Source: Hyphomicrobiales bacterium (GTDB taxonomy: Bacteria; Pseudomonadota; Alphaproteobacteria; Rhizobiales; Beijerinckiaceae). From it: a stretch of 64,000 bases of DNA. The notes beneath the pieces are model-generated. The model was not told the DNA's origin, ran no database searches, and saw nothing but the letters and a program-made list of their open reading frames with translations. Shown here piece by piece: positions 34,657 to 44,095 of this stretch. The stretch covers positions 21,469-85,468 of the forward strand of contig UCLR01000020.1 in NCBI GenBank assembly GCA_900473415.1, written 5' to 3'. The translations under genes and the position numbers were made by a program. Position 1 is the first letter of the stretch. Each line of letters starts with the position of its first letter.

Positions 34657-34781
34657 CAGGGGGAGCGTGTCATGCCGTTGTCTCCTCGCGGGAAGGTCTG
34701 GCACATCGAAGCGGAAAGCGGCATGGCGACGGGGGGCCGTCACGCCGCTGCTCCCTCTCGGAAATGCACAGGGAGCGCGTC

Positions 34782-36521
34782 ATGATGGTCAGGACGCCTC
34801 CCTCACCACCCGGCTCCATCGTCGCCGCCGCACTCGCATCCTGCTGCAAGGCCTTCGTGGTGGTCGCGATCTTCTCCGGCCTCATCAATGTGCTGATGCT
34901 GTCGGGCTCGTTCTACATGCTGCAGCTCTATGATCGCGTGCTGAGTTCGCGCAGCGTGCCGACCCTGATCGGCCTGTCGCTGCTGCTGCTGGCGGCCTAT
35001 ATGCTGCAGGGCTTGCTCGACGCGGTGCGCATGCGGATGTTGACGCGGATCGGGGCGCGCTTCGACGAAGCGCTCTCGCCGGCGGCCTTCGCCGCGGCAC
35101 AGCGCCTGCCTCTGATGGGCTTCCGGTCCGAGCAGGCGATGCAGCCGATCCGGGACCTCGACCAGATCAGGGCCTTCCTGTCGTCGCTGGGGCCGACGGC
35201 GCTGTTCGACATGCCATGGATGCCGATCTTCTTCGCCGGATGTTTCCTGCTGCACCCCTGGCTGGGCTGGCTGGCGGTCAGCGGGGGCCTCGTCATTCTC
35301 CTGCTTACCTGGAGCATCGAGCGCAGCAGCCGGATTGCGACCAAGGCTCAGATGGCGAGCGCTGGCGTGCGCCACGCAATCGCCGAGGCCAGCCGCCGCA
35401 ATGCCGAGGCTCTGACCGCCATGGGCATGGTGCCGGCATTCCAGCGCCGCTGGCGGGATGCCAATCGGCGCCATGTCCGGGATTGGCTCGCCGGCGCCGA
35501 CACGGCGAGCGGGGTCGGCTCCTTCGCCAAGGTCTTTCGCATGGTGCTGCAGTCCGCGGTGCTGGGGCTGGGCGCTTATCTGTCGATCCATGATGGTGTC
35601 TCCAGCGGCGCCATGATCGCCGCGTCGATCATGACCTCACGGGCGCTGGCCCCGATCGAGACCGCGGTCGCGCACTGGAAGGGCTTCGTCTCGGCCCGGC
35701 AGGGCTATGCCCGGCTGAGGCAGGTTCTCGAGGCCCCGGCTCTCGCCGATGACGACAGGACGGCCTTGCCGGCGCCGCGCCGGCTCCTGACGGCGGAAAG
35801 CCTGTTTGTCGCCGCGCCCGGCCGTCAGAATCCCATTCTGCAAGGCGTCTCGTTGAGACTGGAGGCCGGTCAGGGCCTCGGTATCATCGGCCCCAGCGCA
35901 TCGGGCAAATCCACCCTGGTGCGGACGCTGGTCGGTGTCTGGAAGCCCTTGAAAGGGGAGGTCCGTCTCGACGGCGCGGCATTGCCCCATTGGGATGCCG
36001 CCGAGCTCGGGCAGCATGTCGGCTACCTGCCGCAGGATATCGAACTTTTCGACGGAACCGTCGCCCAGAACATCAGCCGCTTCTTGCCGAATGCTCCGGA
36101 CGACGCTGTCGTAGCGGCAGCCCAGGCCGCCGGCGCGCATGAGCTGATCCTGAAGCTGGAGAACGGCTATGACACGATGATCGGCGAAGGCGGCGCTGCG
36201 CTTTCCGGCGGTCAACGCCAGCGAGTGGCGCTGGCGCGCGCCCTGTTCGGCAACCCGTTCTTGGTCGTGCTCGACGAGCCGAACTCCAATCTCGACCATG
36301 ACGGGGACGAGGCTCTGACCCAAGCCGTGCTCGACGTGCGCGAACGAGGAGGCATCGTCGTCGTGGTCACGCACCGCCCGACCGCGATCGCCGGCGTCGA
36401 CCAGATCGCCGTGATGGCGGACGGCCGGATCAACGCCTTTGGGCCGAAGGAGGAGATCCTGCAGAGGGTCCTGCGGCAGGGCGGGCTGCCCAGCGTCCAT
36501 CGTCAGGCGGTGGCATCATGA
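34782..36521 (+). CDS. Type I secretion system ABC transporter (PrtD/HlyB-type permease-ATPase)
   Basis: About 579 residues; ATG 34782 follows AGGGAG and is preferred over ATG 34764. The N-terminal half is an ABC membrane domain with about six helices (30-320) and no C39 peptidase domain. The ATPase half has Walker A GPSASGKST (about 369), the signature LSGGQRQRVALARALF (about 474) and VVLDEPNSNLD. This matches the inner-membrane pump of PrtDEF-type exporters for RTX proteins. It begins 125 bases after the giant RTX gene and overlaps the adaptor gene by four bases, so its cargo is almost certainly that protein. An outer-membrane TolC-type partner is not in the window. Confidence 0.93.
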   Translation: MMVRTPPSPPGSIVAAALASCCKAFVVVAIFSGLINVLMLSGSFYMLQLYDRVLSSRSVPTLIGLSLLLLAAYMLQGLLDAVRMRMLTRIGARFDEALSPAAFAAAQRLPLMGFRSEQAMQPIRDLDQIRAFLSSLGPTALFDMPWMPIFFAGCFLLHPWLGWLAVSGGLVILLLTWSIERSSRIATKAQMASAGVRHAIAEASRRNAEALTAMGMVPAFQRRWRDANRRHVRDWLAGADTASGVGSFAKVFRMVLQSAVLGLGAYLSIHDGVSSGAMIAASIMTSRALAPIETAVAHWKGFVSARQGYARLRQVLEAPALADDDRTALPAPRRLLTAESLFVAAPGRQNPILQGVSLRLEAGQGLGIIGPSASGKSTLVRTLVGVWKPLKGEVRLDGAALPHWDAAELGQHVGYLPQDIELFDGTVAQNISRFLPNAPDDAVVAAAQAAGAHELILKLENGYDTMIGEGGAALSGGQRQRVALARALFGNPFLVVLDEPNSNLDHDGDEALTQAVLDVRERGGIVVVVTHRPTAIAGVDQIAVMADGRINAFGPKEEILQRVLRQGGLPSVHRQAVAS

Positions 36522-37837
36522 GCAGTGCCCCTTCAGAGGAGCGACCGGAGTTCGGCAAGGCGCTTCGGCGTCTGGCCATCGTCGGTGGAGCCGGTGTGGC
36601 GCTGTTCACCGGCACAGTCGGCGTCTGGGCGGTCGCGACGACATGGTCGGGCGCCGTGGTCTCGACCGGCCAGTTCGTCGTCGACGGCAACGTTAAGAAG
36701 GTCCAGCACCCGACCGGAGGCATCGTCGGCGAGCTGAAGGTCCGCGACGGCGACAAGGTCGAGCAGGATCAACTGCTGATCCGTCTCGACGGCACGGTCA
36801 CGCGGGCCAATCTGCAGATTGTCGCCAAGCAGCTGGACGAGTTTGCCGCGCGCCGCGCCAGGTTGCAGGCCGAGCGGGATCGCAAAGCCGCGGTCGTGCC
36901 CGAGCCGAAGCTGGCGGTGCGCCAGGGCGAGGCCGAGATCGCGGAATTGATCGCGGCCGAGCAAAGCCTGTTCGAGGCGCGGCGCTCGGCCCGCGACGGC
37001 CAGAAGGCGCAGCTCCTCAAGCGGGTCGGCCAGCTGCGCGACGAGATTATCGGGCTGAAGGCCCAGCAGGCGGCGCGCGACCGGCAGGCCACGCTGATCG
37101 AGGAGGAGCTCGTCGGTGTTCGCGGCCTCTACGAAAAGAGCCTGATCGCCCTCAGCCGCAAGGCCGCCCTTGAGCGCGAGGCCGCCAATCTCGATGGGCA
37201 GAAGGGCCGCCTGATGGCCGCAGTTGCCCAGGCGGAAGGTCGTATCGCCGAGACCGAGCTCCAAATCATCCAGATCGATGACGTCCTGCGTGAAGAGGTG
37301 ATGAAGGAGCTGCGCGAGATCCAGGGAAAGACAGCAGAGCTCACGGAACGGCGGGTCGCAGCCGAGGATCAGCTCAAGCGCATCGACATCAAGGCACCGG
37401 CAGCCGGCTTCGTGCACCAGCTCGCGGTCCACACCGTCGGCGGCGTCATCTCGCCGTCCGAGCCGGCGATGCTGATCGTGCCGGCGGAGGATGCGCTGCA
37501 GCTCGAAGCGCGGATCAACCCGCCCGACATCGACCAGATCGCGCTCGGCCAGCCCGCGCACATCAAGCTCCACGCCTCGAACCAGCGCACGACGCCCGAA
37601 CTCGGCGGCACCGTCAGCCGGATCTCGGCGGACACCACCCGCGATCAGCAGACCGGAGCGACGTTCTACACGATCCGGGTCTCGATTCCCGCCGGCGAAT
37701 ATGCACGCTTCGCACCCCAGCGCGTCACAGCGGGCATGCAGGCCGACGTCTTCGTACGAACCGAGGACCGCACCCCCCTGCAGTACGTCGTCAAGCCGCT
37801 CAGGGATCAGATCGCAAAGGCATTCCGCGAAAGGTAA
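36518..37837 (+). CDS. Type I secretion membrane-fusion protein (HlyD/PrtE family)
   Basis: Adaptor of 439 residues, starting at the ATGA overlap with the ABC gene. It has one N-terminal membrane helix (about 20-45), a lipoyl-like half motif VKKVQHPTGGIVGELKVRDG (about 61-80), and a long coiled coil (about 95-290, rich in Glu, Arg, Leu and Ala). A C-terminal beta-barrel half with DIKAPAAGFVHQLAVHTVGG and GMQADVFVRTEDRTPLQYV closes the protein. This order is standard for HlyD-family proteins, which bridge the inner-membrane pump and an outer-membrane TolC channel through the periplasm. The outer-membrane partner is probably supplied from elsewhere in the genome. Confidence 0.93.
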   Translation: MSSAPSEERPEFGKALRRLAIVGGAGVALFTGTVGVWAVATTWSGAVVSTGQFVVDGNVKKVQHPTGGIVGELKVRDGDKVEQDQLLIRLDGTVTRANLQIVAKQLDEFAARRARLQAERDRKAAVVPEPKLAVRQGEAEIAELIAAEQSLFEARRSARDGQKAQLLKRVGQLRDEIIGLKAQQAARDRQATLIEEELVGVRGLYEKSLIALSRKAALEREAANLDGQKGRLMAAVAQAEGRIAETELQIIQIDDVLREEVMKELREIQGKTAELTERRVAAEDQLKRIDIKAPAAGFVHQLAVHTVGGVISPSEPAMLIVPAEDALQLEARINPPDIDQIALGQPAHIKLHASNQRTTPELGGTVSRISADTTRDQQTGATFYTIRVSIPAGEYARFAPQRVTAGMQADVFVRTEDRTPLQYVVKPLRDQIAKAFRER

Positions 37838-37916
37838 TCGGTCGCTGAGGTGCTGATGGACTTGGCCGGCCCGGCTGCCAACCGTTCTAGGTTCTTCGGC
37901 TACGGCTCGATCGTGG

Positions 37917-38120
37917 CGTGCGGTCAGCCGAGCGATCACAGCGTATGCGATGGCGGTCACGATCTTGGCGATCATCGCGGTGGGCATCAGCCGCATCTAC
38001 CTGGGTGTCCACTACCCCAGCGATGTCGTGTCGAGCTGGGCCGCGGGCGTTATCGCGATCGCCGTCGCCAACGAAATCGCCGGCGAGCAGCCTGAACATG
38101 TTTTCAGGCGGCCCGGCTGA
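37917..38120 (+). pseudogene. PAP2-family phosphatase C-terminal fragment
   Basis: An in-frame stretch ending at 38118-38120 reads AVTILAIIAVGISRIYLGVH, then YPSDVVSSWAAG, the last conserved motif of PAP2 (phosphatidic acid phosphatase-like) membrane enzymes, with the catalytic His in GVHYPSD. The earlier motifs (KxxxxxxRP and PSGH) are missing: upstream there is a stop and no similarity. Only about 65 residues remain, too short to be functional. It lies directly after the secretion adaptor gene. Confidence 0.6.
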
Positions 38121-38190
38121 TCATCGCTTGCGTCCGACGATATTTCCAGGTGGCGGGCGTTAGTGACAAAAGCGCGATGCCACTGATGCG

Positions 38191-38235
38191 AAAACGTCTG
38201 CTTTCCGGCCGTGGCTCAATGTCTGCAAGTGGCGC
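38191..38235 (+). repeat. Interspersed intergenic repeat, copy B
   Basis: Aligns without gaps to copy A (12926-12970) and copy C (49550-49594). It sits between the PAP2 fragment and the end of the D-threonine-aldolase-like gene, outside coding sequence. Confidence 0.6.
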
Positions 38236-38258
38236 TCTTGCCTCATCCAATGGGGTTC

Positions 38259-39416
38259 TCAGTCGGACCGGCCTCGGGCCTCCACCGGCCATAGCGCGAT
38301 CAGCCGATCGCCGCTCGCGACATGCAAGAAATCGTGCAGATTGGTGGTCGGGTCGCAATGGGGCACGGTGCATTCGACGACCGTGCCGATCGGCAACGTG
38401 TCGAAGCCGGGCTCAGGCAGAATGCGACCGAACTCGTCGCCGCACCATTCGATCCGGCCCACCATCCGGCCGGCCAGGAATACCCGCGGCGGCGGGCCGT
38501 CCAGCGCGAAGCTCTTGCTGCCACCGTCGGTGATGGCGAAGCCGGCCGAGCTGTGGCCGATCACCGTCACGGCGATCCGCAGGGCCGGCTCGAATTCCGG
38601 CCCACCACGGCCGTGGATGTCGACGCTGTTATAGGCCTCATCCATGAAGACGTAGGAGCCGGCCTGGATTTCGGTCAGGAGACGCTCCTCGCCATCGAGC
38701 AGATGGCTGCCGGTGCCGCCGCCGGAGACGATCCCTGGCGGCAGTCCGGCTTCGCGCAAGGCGCCGAGCATTGCCGCGAGCAGCCGCCCCATAGCGCGAT
38801 TGCCGGCGCGCCGCTCCTCGAAATCATCGATATGCTGGACGCGTCCCTGATAGGCCTGCACGCCCATGTAGCGGAGGCCTCTCGCCTCGTTCACGAGGCG
38901 AGCCAGCGCAACGGCCTCCGCAGGCGTCGCGACGCCGCTGCGCCTCAGGCCGACATCGAGATCGATGAGGACGTCAAAGCTCGTGCCATGCCGCCTGGCG
39001 GCGTCATCAAAGGCTCGGATCAGATCGGCTCGGTCCACGATGACCGAGATGCGTCCGCCTGCCGCCGCAGCGCGCGCGAGGGCGTCGATCTTCACCGGGC
39101 TGGCGATCGGGGCACTGAGCAGCAGGTCCGTCACGCCGCCTTCGAACAGGGCCAGCAGTTCGCCGGGCTTGGCGCAGCAGACGCCCAGCGCTCCTGCCGC
39201 CATCTGCCGCCGGGCGATCTCGGCGCATTTGTGCGACTTCGCATGGGGACGGACATGCAGCCCCGCCTTGCGGCAGGTCTCGGCGAGAAGCGCGACATTG
39301 CGCTCGAACAGGTCGAGATCGAGCACTGCGGCGGGCGTTTCGAGGCGGGTACGGCTGCCCGGTTCGCCGATGATCGTCTGGTTGAGCGCCGCGGCGCCGA
39401 AGGGTGCCAGGCTCAT
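38259..39416 (-). CDS. D-threonine aldolase / D-serine dehydratase-like PLP enzyme
   Basis: Fold-type III PLP enzyme of 385 residues (DSD1/alanine racemase N-terminal type). The N-terminal barrel has TPAAVLDLDLFERNV (27-41) and the PLP lysine in RPHAKSHK (Lys60). SGGGTGSH (about 230-237) binds the phosphate. The C-terminal barrel has VECTVPHCDPTTNL with His353 and nearby Cys/Asp, where this family holds a divalent metal. Known members split D-threonine and other D-3-hydroxy amino acids or deaminate D-serine. It is the last gene of an eight-gene operon, overlapping HyuB by four bases, so it probably handles a D- or beta-hydroxy amino acid released by the hydantoinase. Confidence 0.88.
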   Translation of the reverse strand: MSLAPFGAAALNQTIIGEPGSRTRLETPAAVLDLDLFERNVALLAETCRKAGLHVRPHAKSHKCAEIARRQMAAGALGVCCAKPGELLALFEGGVTDLLLSAPIASPVKIDALARAAAAGGRISVIVDRADLIRAFDDAARRHGTSFDVLIDLDVGLRRSGVATPAEAVALARLVNEARGLRYMGVQAYQGRVQHIDDFEERRAGNRAMGRLLAAMLGALREAGLPPGIVSGGGTGSHLLDGEERLLTEIQAGSYVFMDEAYNSVDIHGRGGPEFEPALRIAVTVIGHSSAGFAITDGGSKSFALDGPPPRVFLAGRMVGRIEWCGDEFGRILPEPGFDTLPIGTVVECTVPHCDPTTNLHDFLHVASGDRLIALWPVEARGRSD

Positions 39417-41155
39417 ATGCGTGCTCCCGCCAGCTCCGCACGCTTCGCCTGCGTCGCGGCGAGGTCGATCGTTGTGCCGTCTCCCGTGAAGACGACGCCG
39501 TAATCGCGTACCGCCCCCGCAGCCGAAACCTTGCCTTCTAGCAGATCGTCGGCGATGTGAGCCGGCTCGCGCATCAGCGGATCGCCATAGCCGCCGCCGC
39601 CCGCTCCGATGAGCCGGAAAATGTCGCCGCTATCGGCCGAGAAGCTCTGCATCGGCATGGTCGGCAGGTGCCGCTCAGCGCCGTCGGCGCCAACGAAGAT
39701 ATGCGCCGAGGAGGCGCCGGCCGCGCCGCCTTCCAGGCCGAAGGGCGGATGGTCGCGCCGGTCGCCGCGCAGGACGAAACGCGCGGGGGCGACAAAGCGG
39801 AACTCGCGGACGAAGGCGAGGCCGCCGCGGAACTGCCCCGGCCCACCGGAATCCGTCATGAGGCCGTAGCGCAGCACCTCGACCGGCATGTCGGTCTCGA
39901 TCATCTCGACCGGCTGGTTCGAGAGATTGGCGGCGGGATTGGAGATGCCTTCGATGCCGTCCTTTCCGGCGCGCGCGCCCCAGGTCCCCACCACCATCTC
40001 ATTGAGCACGAAGGAACGTCCCTCATGAGTTCCGCCGGCGGCGAGCAGATAGGGCCCGCCCTCCGAACCGCCGATCGCCCGTTCCGGCACGACCTGCGCC
40101 AGCGCCTGCATGATCGCATCGAAGACGCGATAGCCGACGACGCCGCGCGCACCGCAGGCGGCGGGATAACGCGGATTGACCAGGCAGCCCTCGGGCGCCC
40201 GCACCGTGATCGGCCTGAGGTAGCCCTCGCAGTTCGGGATATCCTGCTGAGACAGACACCGAATCGCGCAGAAGGAGGCGGATTCCGGCAGCGAGATCGG
40301 GCAGTTGATCGAGGCCGCAACCTGCCCCGCTGTGCCGTCGAAATCGATGTCGATCGTGTCGTCGGCGACGGTGACCGTCACGACGATGGCGAGCGGCTCC
40401 GGGTTCTCGCCGACGCCGTCGATATAGTCGGTGGCGCGGTAGACACCATTCGGCAGCGCACGGATGACGTCGCGCATCATCGCCTCGGCGTGGTCGTGCA
40501 GCGCGTCGACATAGCCGTCCAGCGCGGCGGCTCCGTAACGCCGGACCAGTGTGCGCAAGCCCTCGTCGGCAATGTTGCAGGCCGCGATCTGCGCACGCAC
40601 GTCGCCGAGCACCTCGACCGGCGAGCGCGTATTCGCCTCCAGAATGCGGAAGACCGCATCGACCGGCTCGCCCGCCTCGTAGAGCTTGATCAGCGGCAGC
40701 CGCAGGCCTTCCTGCTGGATCTCAGTCGCGTAGATCGCGACGCTGCCCGGCACGATGCCGCCGAGATCGGTGTGGTGCGCCACCGTCGCGGCGAAGCCCG
40801 CGAGCCGGCCGTCGACGAAGATCGGCTTGAGAATATAGACATCCGGCAGGTGCTGGCCGCCGGAGCCGTAGGGATCATTGGCGATCAGCACGTCGCCCGG
40901 CTTCAGCGTGTCACCATAGCGCTCGCGCACGAAGCCCATGATCCGCGGGAAGGAGCAGAGCTGGATCGGCAGGGTGAGGCCCTGGGCGATGACGCGGCCC
41001 TGCCCGTCGCAGAGCGCCGTCGAGTAATCCATGATGTCGCGCACCACCGGCGAATAGGCGCTGCGCATCACGATCAGCGCCATTTCGTCGGCGGTCGAGG
41101 CCAGGGCGTTGCGGATCACCTCGAGCGTGATGGGGTCGATGTCGCGCGCGCTCAT
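39413..41155 (-). CDS. hyuB: Hydantoinase B / oxoprolinase family subunit
   Basis: 580 residues, the usual size for HyuB. It starts SARDIDPITLEVIRNALAST, typical of the family, and continues with VRDIMDYSTALCDGQGRVIA, IANDPYGSGGQHLPDVY, VAHHTDLGGIVPGS and PGGGGYGDP-like GAGGGGYGDPL near the end. With HyuA it forms an ATP-dependent enzyme that opens hydantoin, 5-oxoproline or related cyclic amide rings. Four-base overlaps link it to HyuA upstream and to the aldolase-like gene downstream. The conserved His-rich metal-binding site of acetone carboxylase-type relatives cannot be judged by eye. Substrate is likely an N-substituted or cyclic amino acid derivative. Confidence 0.92.
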   Translation of the reverse strand: MSARDIDPITLEVIRNALASTADEMALIVMRSAYSPVVRDIMDYSTALCDGQGRVIAQGLTLPIQLCSFPRIMGFVRERYGDTLKPGDVLIANDPYGSGGQHLPDVYILKPIFVDGRLAGFAATVAHHTDLGGIVPGSVAIYATEIQQEGLRLPLIKLYEAGEPVDAVFRILEANTRSPVEVLGDVRAQIAACNIADEGLRTLVRRYGAAALDGYVDALHDHAEAMMRDVIRALPNGVYRATDYIDGVGENPEPLAIVVTVTVADDTIDIDFDGTAGQVAASINCPISLPESASFCAIRCLSQQDIPNCEGYLRPITVRAPEGCLVNPRYPAACGARGVVGYRVFDAIMQALAQVVPERAIGGSEGGPYLLAAGGTHEGRSFVLNEMVVGTWGARAGKDGIEGISNPAANLSNQPVEMIETDMPVEVLRYGLMTDSGGPGQFRGGLAFVREFRFVAPARFVLRGDRRDHPPFGLEGGAAGASSAHIFVGADGAERHLPTMPMQSFSADSGDIFRLIGAGGGGYGDPLMREPAHIADDLLEGKVSAAGAVRDYGVVFTGDGTTIDLAATQAKRAELAGARI

Positions 41156-43227
41156 GCGGCCTCCAGGGTGATGTCGATATTGCCGGCCTCGTCGAGGCGG
41201 GCGGTCTGGTCGGGTCCGACGACGCAGGTGCAGTCATATTCCTCGATGACGAAGGGGCCTTGCCGCGCCGTACCGTCGAGGTCCGCCCGGCCGATCACGG
41301 CCACCGTTGCGGATCTCCTCCCGGCTTCGAACGCGACAACGCGGTCGTTGCGACGCATCGGCGGCTCGGCCGCGAATTGCTGCCGCGGCGCGATCAGCGG
41401 CATGCGCACCGTCAGCCGGGCGTTAACGAGATGGACCTGGTCCTTCTGCGAGCGGTGGCCATAGGTGCGCTCGTGCTCCTGGTGGAACAGCTCCGACAAT
41501 TCGTCGATGGCGAAACGCCTGGCCGGGACGGTCAGCTCATAGGCCTGTCCGACATAGCGCAGGTCGGCGGCATAGCGGAATTCGGCCTGCGCCATCTCAT
41601 AGCCTTCGAGGGTCAGGACGCGCCTGGCGTCCTCTGTCAGCTCCGCGAAGAGGCGATCGAGCTCACCATCGTCCAGCTCGCCGGCTCGCCGGTGCGAAGG
41701 CCGCACGAATTCCTGCTCGACATCCGACCGCAGCAGGCCGAGCGCGCTGAAGACGCCGGCGCCGCGCGGGATGACCACGCGCCGGATGCCCAGCGCCCGT
41801 GCCACCTCGGAGGCGACAACCGGGCCGTTACCGCCGAAGGCGACCAGCGTCGCCTGGCGCGGATCGCGGCCACGATAGGTCGAGACCGCCTTGACGGCGC
41901 GGGTCATCGTCGTGACGGCCAATGTCAGAACGCCGCGCGCCGTCTGCGTGAGGTCGAGCCCCAGCGGCCGGGCGACCTGGTCGTTGAGCGCGGCGCGGCC
42001 GGCATCGGCCTTGAGCGGGAAGCTGCCGCCAGCCAGCGCCACGTCGTTGATGTAGCCGAGCGTCAGGAAGGCGTCGGTCAGCGTCGCCTGCCAGCCGCCG
42101 AGCCCGTAGCAGACCGGCCCGGGATAGGCGCCGGCGCTCTGCGGGCCGACCGAGACCTGGCTCATCCGATCGATGGCGACGATGCTGCCGCCGCCGGCGC
42201 CGATCTCGGACACGTCGATGAAGGGCATCTTGATCGGATAGCCGCCGCCCTTGACCAGCTTGCTCGACAGATTGATGCCGGCGCCGACCTCGTACTCGGT
42301 CGTGCGTGCGGGTTCGCCATGCTCGATCAGCGCAGCCTTGGCCGTGGTGCCACCCATGTCGAAGGAGATGACACTCGGTTCCTCGCTGCCCGAGACGAGG
42401 CGGGCGCAAGCGATGACGCCGGCGGCCGGGCCGGATTCGACCAGCGAGGCGGCGCGCTTCACCGCCGAGCCGAGCCGCATGATACCGCCGCCCGAATGCA
42501 TCATCTCGACCGAACAGGTGACGCCGATCGACGCGAGCCGGGCCGTCAGCGCGCTCGCATAATTGCGCACGACGGGGCCGATATAGGCGTTCACCACAAC
42601 CGTGCTGGTGCGCTCGTATTCGCGGATTTCGGGCAGGATCTCTGAGCCGCGGCAGATATAGACCTCCTCGCCCAGCTCCTCGCGCAGGATGGCTTCGGCC
42701 GCGACCTCATGCGCGGGATTGGCATAGGCGTGCAGGAAGCTGATCGCGACCGCCTCGACCTTCGCCTCGCGGAAGCGCCGCGCCGCCGCGCGCACGTCCT
42801 CTTCCGAGAGCGGAACGCGCACCGAGCCGTCGGGCCCGAGCCGCTCCCGCGCCTCCAGCCGCAGATGACGCGCCGCCAGCGGCTTCGGCTTGTCGTATTG
42901 CAGGTCGTAGAGCACCGGGATGCGCAGGCGCCGCATCTCCAGGACGTCGCGGAAGCCCTCGGTGGTCAGCAGGCCGGTGCGGGCACCCTTGTGTTCGAGG
43001 ATGGCGTTGGTCGCGACCGTGGTGGCGTGCACGATGCCAGTGATGCGATCCGGCGTCGTCTGGAACTCCTCGAGCAGCGCCTTGATCGCGAGCGCGATGC
43101 CACGGCTGTAATCGTCCGGCGTCGAGGGGACCTTGCGGGTCTCGACCAGGCCGTCGTCGCGCGCGACCACCACGTCAGTAAAGGTCCCGCCGATATCGAT
43201 GCCGATCCTGTAGCTATGCTGCGCCAT
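41152..43227 (-). CDS. hyuA: Hydantoinase A / oxoprolinase family subunit
   Basis: 691 residues. The N-terminal ATP-binding loop YRIGIDIGGTFTDVVV (6-21), then VHATTVATNAI (65-75), the second phosphate site SFDMGGTTAKAALIEHG (about 290-306) and EIGAGGGSI (about 345) mark an actin-like HyuA subunit. The C-terminal region has RYVGQAYELTV. It uses ATP to activate the cyclic amide for ring opening by HyuB. Its first 14 bases overlap the upstream ABC ATPase gene and its end overlaps hyuB by four bases. A second, clearly different HyuA is encoded at 50859-52922. Confidence 0.93.
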   Translation of the reverse strand: MAQHSYRIGIDIGGTFTDVVVARDDGLVETRKVPSTPDDYSRGIALAIKALLEEFQTTPDRITGIVHATTVATNAILEHKGARTGLLTTEGFRDVLEMRRLRIPVLYDLQYDKPKPLAARHLRLEARERLGPDGSVRVPLSEEDVRAAARRFREAKVEAVAISFLHAYANPAHEVAAEAILREELGEEVYICRGSEILPEIREYERTSTVVVNAYIGPVVRNYASALTARLASIGVTCSVEMMHSGGGIMRLGSAVKRAASLVESGPAAGVIACARLVSGSEEPSVISFDMGGTTAKAALIEHGEPARTTEYEVGAGINLSSKLVKGGGYPIKMPFIDVSEIGAGGGSIVAIDRMSQVSVGPQSAGAYPGPVCYGLGGWQATLTDAFLTLGYINDVALAGGSFPLKADAGRAALNDQVARPLGLDLTQTARGVLTLAVTTMTRAVKAVSTYRGRDPRQATLVAFGGNGPVVASEVARALGIRRVVIPRGAGVFSALGLLRSDVEQEFVRPSHRRAGELDDGELDRLFAELTEDARRVLTLEGYEMAQAEFRYAADLRYVGQAYELTVPARRFAIDELSELFHQEHERTYGHRSQKDQVHLVNARLTVRMPLIAPRQQFAAEPPMRRNDRVVAFEAGRRSATVAVIGRADLDGTARQGPFVIEEYDCTCVVGPDQTARLDEAGNIDITLEAA

Positions 43228-44095
43228 GGAACTCGTCCCGGGTTTGGGGTGTGGCTGCGGCGGCGCTCAGGGCATCGGGCCGGTCTGTAGAGCGCCGCCC
43301 GGCGATGCCCTTCGGCACGGCCGCGATCAGGAGCTGGGTGTAGGGATGGCTCGGCCGAGCGAGCACATCGAGGCAGGGGCCCTGTTCGACGATCTGGCCC
43401 CTCCGCATCACGATGATCCTCGTGCAGAGTGCGCGCACCAGCGCGAGGTCGTGGCTGATGAAGAGCAGAGTCAGGCCGAGTTCCTTCGTGAGCCGCGAGA
43501 GCAGGTTGATGACCTGCGCCTGTAGCGAGACATCAAGCGAGGAGACCGGTTCGTCGGCGATTAGGATGTCGGGCCGCATCGCCAGCGCGCGTGCGAGCCC
43601 GATACGCTGGCGCTGACCGCCAGAGGCCTCGTGCGGCAGGCGTGGCGCCATTTCCGGGCCAAGTCCGACCAGGGCCAGCAGAGCCCGCGCCTCCCGCTCG
43701 CGCTCGTTGCGCGGCACACTGCGCAGCGCCAGCGTTTCGCCGAGGCAGCGCCCGATCGTCTTGCGCGGATTGAGCGCGCTGGCCGAATCCTGGAACACCA
43801 TCTGGATGCGCCGCCGCCAGGGGCCGGCATGGTTGCGCATCAGCGCGGACAGCGGCTCGCCGTCGAGCAGGACCTCGCCGGACGTCGGCTGCGCCAGGCC
43901 GACGGCCAGGCTCGCCAGCGTCGACTTGCCCGAGCCGCTCTCGCCGACGATGCCGACAACTTCGCCGCGCGCGATATCGAGCGAGATGCCGTCGAGCGCG
44001 ACGAAGCGACTGTCGCGGCCGAGCAGGCGATCGATCACGCCGCCCTGCGGGAAGGATTTCGTCACGTTTCGCAGCGAAAGGATTGGGCCGGTCAT
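43214..44095 (-). CDS. Oligopeptide/dipeptide-type ABC transporter ATPase, DppF-like
   Basis: 293 residues. Walker A GESGSGKST (51-59), signature ASGGQRQR (157-164), Walker B ILIADEPVSSLDVS (177-190) and FISHDLALVR are all present, and the end has the oligopeptide-type tail HPYTQLLIAAVP. It pairs with the DppD-like ATPase encoded just upstream (4-base overlap) to drive uptake. Peptide/nickel-type importers also carry other solutes; the operon's hydantoinase and aldolase suggest a cyclic or modified amino acid or peptide. Confidence 0.92.
   Translation of the reverse strand: MTGPILSLRNVTKSFPQGGVIDRLLGRDSRFVALDGISLDIARGEVVGIVGESGSGKSTLASLAVGLAQPTSGEVLLDGEPLSALMRNHAGPWRRRIQMVFQDSASALNPRKTIGRCLGETLALRSVPRNEREREARALLALVGLGPEMAPRLPHEASGGQRQRIGLARALAMRPDILIADEPVSSLDVSLQAQVINLLSRLTKELGLTLLFISHDLALVRALCTRIIVMRRGQIVEQGPCLDVLARPSHPYTQLLIAAVPKGIAGRRSTDRPDALSAAAATPQTRDEFHGAA

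Noticed and set aside
32827..34743. 638-residue minus-strand frame inside the RTX gene
   Set aside because: Same repeat-mirror effect on the opposite strand; plus-strand RTX motifs explain the region.
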